A stretch of 5,756 nt of DNA from Pseudomonadota bacterium (GTDB lineage Bacteria > Pseudomonadota > Gammaproteobacteria > Burkholderiales > SG8-41): the NCBI GenBank assembly GCA_023431245.1, contig JAEYXO010000086.1, forward strand, positions 1 to 5,756, in the 5' to 3' direction. A model generated the notes under the pieces. The model saw nothing but the letters and a program-made list of their open reading frames with translations. It was not told the DNA's origin and ran no database searches. The translations under genes and the position numbers were made by a program. This document shows, in pieces, positions 1 through 5,756 of the stretch (the first letter of the stretch is position 1; every line of letters begins with the position of its first letter).

Positions 1-23
1 GGCAGGGTCTGTGCAAGTTCCAT
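1..23 (-). CDS. ccsB: Start of a System II cytochrome c biogenesis gene, probable CcsB/CcsA (partial)
   Basis: Only the first seven codons lie in the window (reading M-E-L-A-Q-T-L); the gene runs off the left edge. The ATG at 23-21 sits two bases beyond the resB stop codon (28-26). An AAAGG ribosome-binding site upstream of it falls inside the last codons of resB, so the two genes are probably translationally coupled. The assignment rests on context: in bacteria with System II cytochrome c maturation, resB is normally followed by ccsA (also called ccsB), the multi-spanning WWD-domain protein that binds heme and, with ResB, ligates it to CXXCH motifs outside the membrane. Seven residues cannot prove this, but the start site itself is well supported. 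Confidence 0.6.
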
Positions 24-25
24 GA

Positions 26-2071
26 TCAACCTTTCACGGCCTCGGCCAGGGCGGCCTTGTGGCGTTCGAATTCACGTTCATTTTCCAGCGTCTGGCGGTT
101 GGTGGCCATTGCCAGCAGCATCTTGCCCTGCGCCGGTTTGACCAGCAACCAGATCCGCCGTTCGCGGATGTAGAGCATCGCGAACACCCCCAGCACCAGC
201 ATCAGCGAACCGCCATAGACGATGTTCTGGCCGGGGGCGCGGGTCAGCTGCAGGCCGGAGGCCTTCACTTCCTCGTACTGGACCAGCTGCAGGTAAACCG
301 GCGCCCCGTAGGCAAAGCTGTCGCTGACCGAGGTCAGGGTATCGCGGACAAAACGCAGGGTCTGCGGCTCGAAGGGTGCGGGCGGCAGTTTCGCCCGCTC
401 GCGCGCCAGCTGCAGGGCCTCCAGCGCCGCGCCCTCGAGCACCTTCACGTAGACATCGGCGGCCTTCTCCTGTTCAGCCTGCGGAATGCCTTTTTCGATG
501 AACTGCCCGACCGATTCAAAGCCGCGCATTGCGAACAGCTGCAGCACCTTCTCCGCGCTCTCGGCCAGCCGCGCGCGCATTTCCGCCGGCACCGTCGAGC
601 CGCTGACCGCATTGCGCGCGAAGCGGCGGCCGATTTCCGGCCAGGCCTTGTCGTCGAGCAGCACTTCGCGCAACCGCATGTGCCCGTCGATGCGGCCGTC
701 CGGATCCAGCGGCAGGCGCAGGAAACGGAAACCTTCGTTGGGCGTGGAACGCACGCCGGTCATCAGGTACCAGGCGCCGTCGAGCTGCAGGGGCAGCATG
801 TAGTTGCTGAACTCGCGGGCCTGCCCCTGGGCATCACGCAGCCGGTACTGGAAACTCGGGCCGACGTTGCGCAGATCCTTCTTGGAAAGGTCGGCGGCGC
901 CGGAGCCGAGCTGGGCAAGCACTTTTTTCGACACGCTGGCGACTTCAATGCGCGAGCTCTCCGCGGTATTCGCGCTGAGATCCTCGATGTTGAACGGCCG
1001 GAAATCCGAAAGCTCGACCCGGATTTCGGTGTCGCCGCTGTTGATGCGGGTTGCCTGGTTGACCGCGCCCGCCACGTCGAAGGGCGTGATTTTCGGCGAA
1101 AGCAGCGGCCAGCCCCTCAGTTGCATGCGGGTGCCGCCATCGGCAAAACTCGCCTGGTAAATGGCGATGCCCCTGTGGATGAACGGATAGTTGACACGGA
1201 TGGTGCGCTCGAAGCGTTCACCGGTTTCATGGTCGACAACGACGATGTCGCTGGCAAAGTCGCGCGGCTGCCCTGTCGAGTAGTGCTCGATGTGGAATTT
1301 TTTCAGCGCGATGGTGAAGGGCAGATCCTGCACCAGGTAACCGTCGGCCACATTCTGGAAAACGACGTTGGCACTGGTGCCTTCGGGAATGTTGACGTTG
1401 CCGCGAAATGACGGATTGGAAGGGGACAGGCGGCTTTGCGGAGGCACCTGGCTCTGCGGCACATCACGGGTTTCCAGCACGACCTGGCCGGTGAGCTGCC
1501 GCAGCTTCAGCGGAACATTGCCGTCGAGCAGGCCGCCGACGCAGATCACGACGATGCCGCAATGCGTCAGCAGGTAGCCGCTCCGGTGGTAGCTGCCGGC
1601 CTTGGCCGCCACCAGCGTGTCCTCGCCGCGCGGAACGATGCGGAAGCGGAATCCCTGGGCGGCGAGGTATGCGGTTGCCCGCTGCAGGATGCCGCCGGCC
1701 GGCGCGGCCAGGTCATATTCCGCGCGATGATGGATGTGCTGCAGGGAGCGCTCGGTGGCCTGTTCGCGGAAATTGCGCATCTCGCGCAGCATCGCCGGCC
1801 CGTTGCGGTAAATGCAGAGGCTGGTCGACAGCACCAGGAATCCGAGGATCGCCAGAAACCATGCCGCATGGTAGACGTCGTAGAGCCCCAGCACTTCAAA
1901 TACCGGAAACCAGAACGGACCGAACTGCGAGATGTAGTTGGGGTAGGGTTCGGCCTGCTTCAGCACGGTGCCGACCACCGAGGCTATGGCCAGTACGGTG
2001 AGCAGGCTGATCGCGAAGCGCATCGACGACAGCAGGTCGTAGGCGGCGCGGGTTCGGGTGTGCTGGGCCAT
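26..2071 (-). CDS. resB: ResB-like cytochrome c biogenesis membrane protein (System II)
   Basis: This 681-residue protein is the ResB (Ccs1) half of the System II heme-ligation complex, which works with CcsA/CcsB to move heme across the cytoplasmic membrane and attach it to c-type apocytochromes. The family signature is visible at the N-terminus: LLSSMRFAISLLTVLAI (13-29), then GTVLKQ and QFGPFWF near residues 34-55. Hydrophobic segments lie at about 17-37, 67-89 and 165-182, followed by a large extracytoplasmic domain of some 430 residues and a last membrane segment at about 617-635. His170, in the third segment (LLTHCGIVV), is in the position of the conserved heme-associated histidine of the family. 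The start at 2071 gives the usual short N-terminal tail before the first membrane helix. It has no recognisable Shine-Dalgarno sequence, unlike the downstream gene. Length and topology are normal for a proteobacterial ResB. Confidence 0.97.
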   Translation of the reverse strand: MAQHTRTRAAYDLLSSMRFAISLLTVLAIASVVGTVLKQAEPYPNYISQFGPFWFPVFEVLGLYDVYHAAWFLAILGFLVLSTSLCIYRNGPAMLREMRNFREQATERSLQHIHHRAEYDLAAPAGGILQRATAYLAAQGFRFRIVPRGEDTLVAAKAGSYHRSGYLLTHCGIVVICVGGLLDGNVPLKLRQLTGQVVLETRDVPQSQVPPQSRLSPSNPSFRGNVNIPEGTSANVVFQNVADGYLVQDLPFTIALKKFHIEHYSTGQPRDFASDIVVVDHETGERFERTIRVNYPFIHRGIAIYQASFADGGTRMQLRGWPLLSPKITPFDVAGAVNQATRINSGDTEIRVELSDFRPFNIEDLSANTAESSRIEVASVSKKVLAQLGSGAADLSKKDLRNVGPSFQYRLRDAQGQAREFSNYMLPLQLDGAWYLMTGVRSTPNEGFRFLRLPLDPDGRIDGHMRLREVLLDDKAWPEIGRRFARNAVSGSTVPAEMRARLAESAEKVLQLFAMRGFESVGQFIEKGIPQAEQEKAADVYVKVLEGAALEALQLARERAKLPPAPFEPQTLRFVRDTLTSVSDSFAYGAPVYLQLVQYEEVKASGLQLTRAPGQNIVYGGSLMLVLGVFAMLYIRERRIWLLVKPAQGKMLLAMATNRQTLENEREFERHKAALAEAVKG

Positions 2072-2076
2072 TGGAT

Positions 2077-2105
2077 AGACTAGACGGTCAACTCGACGCA
2101 GACAA
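2077..2105 (-). promoter_or_regulatory. Possible resB promoter predicting a leaderless mRNA
   Basis: On the minus strand, TTGTCT (2105-2100) and TAGTCT (2082-2077) are separated by exactly 17 bases. They match the sigma-70 -35 and -10 consensus at 4 of 6 and 3 of 6 positions. Initiation about seven bases beyond the -10 would fall at or next to the A of the resB ATG (2071), giving a leaderless transcript; this fits the missing ribosome-binding site. The -35 begins in the T-tract of the preceding terminator. The hexamers are weak, so this is only a candidate; readthrough from the cytochrome c4 gene is the alternative. Confidence 0.3.
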
Positions 2106-2130
2106 AAAAGGGAGACTGGCGCAGTCTCCC
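2104..2130 (-). terminator. Intrinsic terminator of the cytochrome c4 gene
   Basis: The arms GGGAGACTG (2110-2118) and CAGTCTCCC (2122-2130) form a perfect 9-bp stem with a 3-nt loop. Read on the minus strand, the hairpin is followed directly by six T residues (2109-2104). It begins 32 bases after the cytochrome c4 stop codon and lies between that gene and resB, so it should end most cytochrome c4 transcripts before resB. On the plus strand the hairpin is followed by CCGGTG, not T, so it works in one direction only. Confidence 0.9.
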
Positions 2131-2161
2131 CCGGTGCGGCAGAACAGCGGTGCGGTCCCGG

Positions 2162-2824
2162 TCAGCGGAGGCCCGCGATGTATTCGGAGACCGCGGCGAT
2201 TTCCTGGTCGCTCAGCTTCGCGGCAACCCCGCGCATCATCTTTGCCGGATCGTTGGCGCGCTGTCCGGCGCGGAAGGCCTTCAGCTGGCCTGCGGTGTAT
2301 TCGGCATGCTGTCCCGCCAGCCGCGGATACTGCGCGGGTATTCCGGCGCCATTCGGCGCATGGCAGGACGCGCAGGCTGCAACCCCCTTGGCCATGATGC
2401 CGCCGCGATAAATGGCTTCGCCCTGCTTGGCAAGGGTCGCGTCGCGCGCGGCGCCCGGCTTGGCCTTTTGCGCCGCAAAATAGGCTGCGATGTTCTTCAT
2501 GTCGTCTTCGGACAGGCTGGCCACCATCCCGGCCATCACGGCATTGTTGCGTTCCGCCGGTTTACCGCCCTGCGGCTTGAAGTTCATCAGTTGCCTGTAG
2601 GTGTACTCGGGGTGCTGGGCCGCCAGGTTCGGGTTCGCCGGAATCGCACTGTTGCCATCGGCGGCGTGGCAGGCCACGCACAGCTGGGTGACGATCTGCT
2701 GCGCCTTGGCCGGATCCCCCTTGATCACGCCTTGCGCGGCAACGCCCTGCACCGCCAGCAGCAGTGCCGTGGCGAGCAGTGATCGCCAGATTTGCGGGCT
2801 GCGGGTCGGTTGGCGGTGTTCCAT
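2162..2824 (-). CDS. Diheme cytochrome c4, periplasmic
   Basis: The 220-residue product has two CXXCH heme c sites, CVACH (49-53) and CASCH (151-155), each in a roughly 90-residue cytochrome c domain, as in the c4 family. Likely axial ligands are Met97 (VMAG, first domain) and the equivalent MM at 196-197 (second domain), each followed by LSEDD/LSDQE and a helix ending AAYFA or SEYIAG. A Sec signal peptide is clear: basic residues in the first 14 positions, a hydrophobic core at about 16-29 and probable cleavage after VAA (residue 30). Cytochrome c4 carries electrons in the periplasm, typically to terminal oxidases. The ATG at 2824 is preceded by GAGGAG at good spacing. The reading frame stays open further upstream to 3127, but that would run antisense into engB and bury the signal peptide. 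The protein is a substrate of the neighbouring ResB/CcsB machinery. Confidence 0.96.
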   Translation of the reverse strand: MEHRQPTRSPQIWRSLLATALLLAVQGVAAQGVIKGDPAKAQQIVTQLCVACHAADGNSAIPANPNLAAQHPEYTYRQLMNFKPQGGKPAERNNAVMAGMVASLSEDDMKNIAAYFAAQKAKPGAARDATLAKQGEAIYRGGIMAKGVAACASCHAPNGAGIPAQYPRLAGQHAEYTAGQLKAFRAGQRANDPAKMMRGVAAKLSDQEIAAVSEYIAGLR

Positions 2825-2914
2825 GCGTGCTCCTCGGTTCAAGCGATCAGTAAAAAAGGGTTGTATTTTATAGTATTTTGCCCCGCACACTGCGGCGCCG
2901 AGCGATAATGGGCG
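2825..2914. promoter_or_regulatory. Divergent promoter region between cytochrome c4 gene and engB
   Basis: This 90-bp gap separates two divergent genes and so must hold or border both promoters, unless engB is served from elsewhere. Its centre (2851-2880) is strikingly A+T-rich against the GC-rich surroundings. Possible -10 elements are TATAGT at 2869-2874 for engB (plus strand) and TACTAT (2875-2870) or TATAAA (2872-2867) for the cytochrome gene (minus strand). The candidates overlap, so the two promoters may compete. I found no convincing -35 hexamer for either direction. The GAGGAG ribosome-binding site of the cytochrome gene lies at the left end. Confidence 0.45.
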
Positions 2915-3508
2915 GTGTCCCTGTTTTCGCAGCTCGAATTCCGTTACGCCGTTCACCAGCTCGGCGACATGCCGCCCGATCAGGGCGCCGAGGTGGCGTT
3001 CGCCGGCCGTTCCAACGCCGGCAAATCGACCGCCATCAATGCCCTGGCCAACCGCAGAAAGCTGGCCTTCGTCAGCAAAACGCCGGGGCGCACCCAGGCC
3101 ATCAATTTTTTCGACATGGGCCAGCACTGCTCGCTGGTGGATTTGCCCGGTTATGGTTATGCCAAAGTGCCGCTCTTGGAGCAGGCGCGTTGGGATGAGT
3201 TAATTGGCACTTACATATCTAATCGTAACTCATTGATTTTATTGGTTATTATTGTTGACATTCGACGGGGGCTGACTGATCTCGACCGGCAGATGCTGGC
3301 CTGGCTGGCCCCCAGCAATAAGCCCGTGCATGTGCTGTTGACCAAGTCTGACAAGCTGAACCGGCAGGAGGCGGAGGCCATGCTGCGACAGACCCGCGCC
3401 GAGCTTGCGCGCCATCCGGGCGAAGCGACCGCGCAGATATTTTCCGGCACCGACAAGACCGGCGTGCGTGAAGCCCAAGCCGTCATCGCCCGCTGGCTGA
3501 AAAAATAA
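2915..3508 (+). CDS. engB: Ribosome biogenesis GTP-binding protein EngB (YihA/YsxC)
   Basis: This 197-residue GTPase of the TrmE-Era-EngA-EngB superfamily acts in late assembly of the large ribosomal subunit and is usually essential. All GTPase motifs are present: G1 GRSNAGKST (31-39), G2 TPGRTQ (56-61), G3 DLPGYG (76-81), G4 TKSD (143-146), and a G5 region around FSGTDKTG (176-183). The start is GTG at 2915: an in-frame TAA lies at 2906-2908, and the resulting N-terminus MSLFSQLEFR matches the family's usual MSLF-type beginning. The nearby ATG at 2908 is in another frame. The ribosome-binding site is weak. Length is normal. Codons for about residues 95-116 (roughly 3197-3262) are markedly A+T-rich compared with the rest of the gene. 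No plus-strand terminator follows the gene. Confidence 0.97.
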   Translation: MSLFSQLEFRYAVHQLGDMPPDQGAEVAFAGRSNAGKSTAINALANRRKLAFVSKTPGRTQAINFFDMGQHCSLVDLPGYGYAKVPLLEQARWDELIGTYISNRNSLILLVIIVDIRRGLTDLDRQMLAWLAPSNKPVHVLLTKSDKLNRQEAEAMLRQTRAELARHPGEATAQIFSGTDKTGVREAQAVIARWLKK

Positions 3509-3543
3509 AAAGCCCCCGGTTATAAGGGGAGTAAACCGGGGGC
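3500..3543 (-). terminator. Strong intrinsic terminator facing minus strand, at engB 3' end
   Basis: The arms GCCCCCGGTT (3512-3521) and AACCGGGGGC (3534-3543) form a perfect 10-bp stem around a 12-nt loop. On the minus strand the stem runs straight into TTTTTATTTTTT (3511-3500), a textbook U-tract. On the plus strand the hairpin is followed by GAAGAGCC, so it is not an efficient terminator for engB. The T-tract overlaps the last codons and stop of engB in antisense. The terminator must serve a transcript coming leftward out of the engB-hemB gap, where there is no minus-strand protein gene. Confidence 0.85.
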
Positions 3544-3627
3544 GAAGAGCCTTAACTAGAATTAAGGCACCCGCTCAGGGAGGAGAAGCGGGAGACAGCC
3601 AAAGCTGTCTGGAATGTCAGACGGCTA
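3500..3627 (-). ncRNA. Predicted minus-strand small RNA with two anti-Shine-Dalgarno-like loops
   Basis: Read 5' to 3' on the minus strand, four perfect hairpins abut. Stem AGACAGC/GCTGTCT (3610-3593) has loop TTTG. Stem CCCGCT/AGCGGG (3592-3570) has an 11-nt loop TCTCCTCCCTG. Stem GCCTTAA/TTAAGGC (3568-3549) has loop TTCTAG. A 10-bp terminator stem (3543-3512) has loop TACTCCCCTTAT, followed by a U-rich tract to 3500. The two C-rich loops are complementary to AGGAGG-type ribosome-binding sites and resemble the CACCUCCUUA tail of 16S rRNA. This is the architecture of trans-acting small RNAs in other bacteria that use exposed C-rich loops to block ribosome binding. The 5' end is uncertain: 3627 assumes the weak promoter at 3634-3663, and the first hairpin begins at 3610. 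I do not recognise a named family. Structure and orientation are seen directly; function is inferred. Confidence 0.68.
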
Positions 3628-3631
3628 TAAT
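3626..3631 (+). promoter_or_regulatory. Candidate -10 box (TATAAT) for hemB
   Basis: A perfect TATAAT lies 50 bases before the hemB ATG at 3681 and would give a leader of about 40 nt. No good -35 hexamer is found 15-18 bases upstream (CTGTCT and AGCTGT are the nearest), so the call rests on the -10 and its position. GTCTG (3607-3611) and CAGAC (3618-3622) form a small inverted repeat just upstream of the box. It shares bases with the first hairpin of the predicted minus-strand RNA and could be an operator or simply part of that RNA. Confidence 0.4.
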
Positions 3632-3633
3632 CA

Positions 3634-3663
3634 GGAATAGTTCCCGCGCCTGCGGGCAGGCAA
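3634..3663 (-). promoter_or_regulatory. Weak candidate promoter for the minus-strand small RNA
   Basis: On the minus strand, TTGCCT (3663-3658) and TATTCC (3639-3634) are 18 bases apart. Each matches the sigma-70 consensus at only 3 or 4 of 6 positions. Initiation would fall near 3627, about 17 bases before the first hairpin. The predicted start lies at the hemB -10 box on the other strand, so the two transcripts would diverge from overlapping signals. A different sigma factor or start is possible. Confidence 0.25.
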
Positions 3664-3680
3664 AAACCCCCAGTAATTCC

Positions 3681-4706
<1,026 letters not shown>

Positions 4707-4725
4707 ACCCCCTAATCGGGCGCCC

Positions 4726-5328
4726 TTACGGTTCCTGCAGCATCGCCTCGACGGCGGTCAACCTTGCCCGATCGATGGTGCGGCCTTCCGCGGTGGCGCG
4801 CATCGGTGCCCGCCGATCACGCGCATCGAGCACGGTGAGTTCTATCGTGGCATCCCCGTCTTCCAGGGTGAATACCGGCAGCACCCGCGGTTCCTGTCCG
4901 GCGTAGAGCCGGCTCTGTCCGGTCTTGTAGGCCATGCCGCGGTCGATCAGGAACAGTTCCACCGCTTTCGGATTGTCGGTGAAGAGCTGCAGGTGGATCA
5001 CCGCGTAGGGGCCGGCAATGCCCGCCAGCACGGAGCCGGTCAGGTGGGGATCAAAATCCGCCAGCTCGCGCATCGCCCGCACCGCCTGCTCGCGCAGCCG
5101 CCGGATTCGCAGATTGTGGGCCTCGCCCTGATAGATATCGCGGTACTCGCGTAACGCGGCATCGATCTCGTCGTTGTTGGGCAGGCGTCGCGCGTCGGGA
5201 ATCCCCAGCAGTTTTGCGGCTTTGCGCTTGGCAAGGCCGTAATCCTCGATGCCGTCCTGCGCCATCAGCCGCGCCGCGTGTGCCGCAATCGCGCGGCGTG
5301 TGTCGTCACGGCCCCGCTCTCTGGACAT
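4726..5328 (-). CDS. Conserved protein of unknown function, possible degenerate nucleotidyltransferase fold
   Basis: This 200-residue, highly charged protein has no signal peptide or membrane segment, so it is probably cytoplasmic. Residues 10-90 look largely helical (RRAIAAHAARLMAQDGIEDYGLAKRKAAKLLG, then REYRDIYQGE). The middle, HLTGSVLAGIAGPYAVIHLQLFTD (95-118), resembles the GS-x(n)-DxD core of Pol-beta/MNT-type nucleotidyltransferases. The residues where catalytic acidic side chains would be expected read A-V-I-H, so activity is doubtful. The C-terminal third (146-170) suggests beta strands. ATG at 5328 is the better start: AGGAG at 5339-5335 lies six bases upstream, overlapping the stop codon of the penicillin-binding protein gene. 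A TTG at 5334 would fall too close to it. Only nine bases separate the two genes, so cotranscription and translational coupling are likely. The role is unknown. Confidence 0.85.
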   Translation of the reverse strand: MSRERGRDDTRRAIAAHAARLMAQDGIEDYGLAKRKAAKLLGIPDARRLPNNDEIDAALREYRDIYQGEAHNLRIRRLREQAVRAMRELADFDPHLTGSVLAGIAGPYAVIHLQLFTDNPKAVELFLIDRGMAYKTGQSRLYAGQEPRVLPVFTLEDGDATIELTVLDARDRRAPMRATAEGRTIDRARLTAVEAMLQEP

Positions 5329-5337
5329 CTGCAACTC

Positions 5338-5756
5338 CTAGAACAGCTGGTTCCGGGCGTCGTCGGGCAGTTTCTCGGAGCCCGGGACGGCCTCGGCATG
5401 ATCGGGCGCGGGAAATTCCTGGTAGAAATATTCACTGATGCCGCCTGCCGCCGTGCGCACGCCGGTTTCGGGATCGACTTGCAGGGTCATGACGCCGGCC
5501 GGAGGAGCAAAGGGGCCTTCCGGCGCGTTTTTCAGCGCAACTGCCATGTAGTCGATCCAGATCGGCAAAGCGGTGTTGCCGCCGGTTTCGTTGCGGCCCA
5601 GGGTTTTGGGCTGGTCGAAACCCATCCAAGCCACGGCCACAAGATTCGGCTGGAATCCGCAGAACCAGGCATCGACAAACTCGTTGGTGGTTCCGGTTTT
5701 GCCGGCCAGATCACCGCGCTTGAGGCGCATGGCCCGCGTCGCGGTGCCCGCGCGCA
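5338..5756 (-). CDS. mrcA: Penicillin-binding protein 1A, C-terminal part (partial)
   Basis: The last 138 residues of a class A penicillin-binding protein are present; the gene continues off the right edge, so its start, transglycosylase domain and catalytic SxxK serine are not visible. The fragment holds the transpeptidase KTG motif in LAGKTGTTNEFVDAWFCGFQPN (KTG at about residues 19-21 of the fragment). It is followed by AVAWMGFDQPKTLGRNETGGNTALPIW, the typical end of the PBP1A transpeptidase domain, and a short tail with DPETG and a final NQLF. This bifunctional enzyme polymerises glycan strands and cross-links peptides of peptidoglycan on the periplasmic side of the inner membrane. The segment before KTG (RAMRLKRGDLAGKTG) matches the family. 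The TAG stop (5340-5338) is joined to the ribosome-binding site of the next gene. The symbol ponA is also used. Confidence 0.95.
   Translation of the reverse strand, partial: RAGTATRAMRLKRGDLAGKTGTTNEFVDAWFCGFQPNLVAVAWMGFDQPKTLGRNETGGNTALPIWIDYMAVALKNAPEGPFAPPAGVMTLQVDPETGVRTAAGGISEYFYQEFPAPDHAEAVPGSEKLPDDARNQLF

Noticed and set aside
59..1411. A 450-codon open frame on the plus strand, plus others up to 2083, opposite resB
   Set aside because: They lie antisense to a clear full-length ResB. The translations are rich in His, Gln, Arg and Ala, as expected from the complement of a GC-rich gene, and show no recognisable domain.
2835..2850. FNR/Anr-like half-palindrome (CTGATCGCTTGAA on the minus strand) near the cytochrome c4 promoter
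   Set aside because: It departs from TTGAT-N4-ATCAA at several positions of the second half-site and lies very close to the ribosome-binding site.
2825..3127. N-terminal extension of the cytochrome c4 frame to 3127
   Set aside because: It would overlap engB in antisense and place about 100 residues before a clear signal peptide; GAGGAG before the ATG at 2824 marks the true start.
2878..3198. Plus-strand frame including the ATG at 2908, just before engB
   Set aside because: It is out of frame with EngB and its translation has no domain; the engB frame carries all GTPase motifs.
3512..3610. Plus-strand reading of the hairpin cluster as a CsrA-binding RNA (GGA motifs in loops)
   Set aside because: The GGA-containing loops are real, but on this strand no U-tract ends the structure; the minus-strand reading explains the terminator.
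3643..3661. Small GC hairpins (CCCGC/GCGGG or GCCTG/CAGGC) in the hemB leader
   Set aside because: The stems are only 5 bp, compete with each other and have no T-tract; likely incidental in GC-rich DNA.
5229..5310. TetR-like N-terminus in the protein of unknown function (AAHAARLMAQDGIEDYGLAKRKAAKLLG)
   Set aside because: The similarity covers only one helix; the helix-turn-helix recognition pattern does not follow and the rest of the protein is unlike TetR.

Overview
The window is a stretch of GC-rich proteobacterial housekeeping chromosome. Protein sequences and gene order (System II cytochrome c assembly genes, a cytochrome c4, the GTPase EngB and an aspartate-type HemB) point to a betaproteobacterium. 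I infer this from family resemblance and could not run a search. I see no mobile element, CRISPR array, tRNA, rRNA or defence gene.

Layout. At the left edge, minus strand, are the first seven codons of a probable ccsB/ccsA gene, followed by complete resB (26-2071), its partner in System II cytochrome c maturation. Upstream of resB, also minus strand, is a diheme cytochrome c4 gene (2162-2824) with its own intrinsic terminator (2104-2130). A 90-bp A+T-rich gap separates it from the divergent plus-strand gene engB (2915-3508), a ribosome-assembly GTPase. Next comes a 172-bp gap, then hemB (3681-4706, plus), encoding porphobilinogen synthase. hemB converges, with a 19-bp gap, on a minus-strand pair: the 3' end of a class A penicillin-binding protein gene (mrcA/ponA, running off the right edge) and a conserved protein of unknown function (4726-5328), probably translationally coupled to it.

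How the genes work together. HemB makes porphobilinogen for heme, CcsB/ResB carry heme across the membrane and attach it to apocytochromes, and cytochrome c4 is a typical product of that route. The left two thirds of the window therefore holds a heme-to-cytochrome-c theme, with engB lodged inside it. The PBP1A pair belongs to a separate cell-wall transcription unit.

Most interesting signal. The engB-hemB gap contains four abutting perfect hairpins. The last, read on the minus strand, is followed by a 12-nt U-rich tract, so this is an intrinsic terminator facing away from both flanking genes. Read in that direction, two loops are C-rich and resemble the anti-Shine-Dalgarno tail of 16S rRNA. 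I propose a minus-strand small RNA of about 110-130 nt that could act by pairing with ribosome-binding sites. Its 3' end overlaps the end of engB in antisense.
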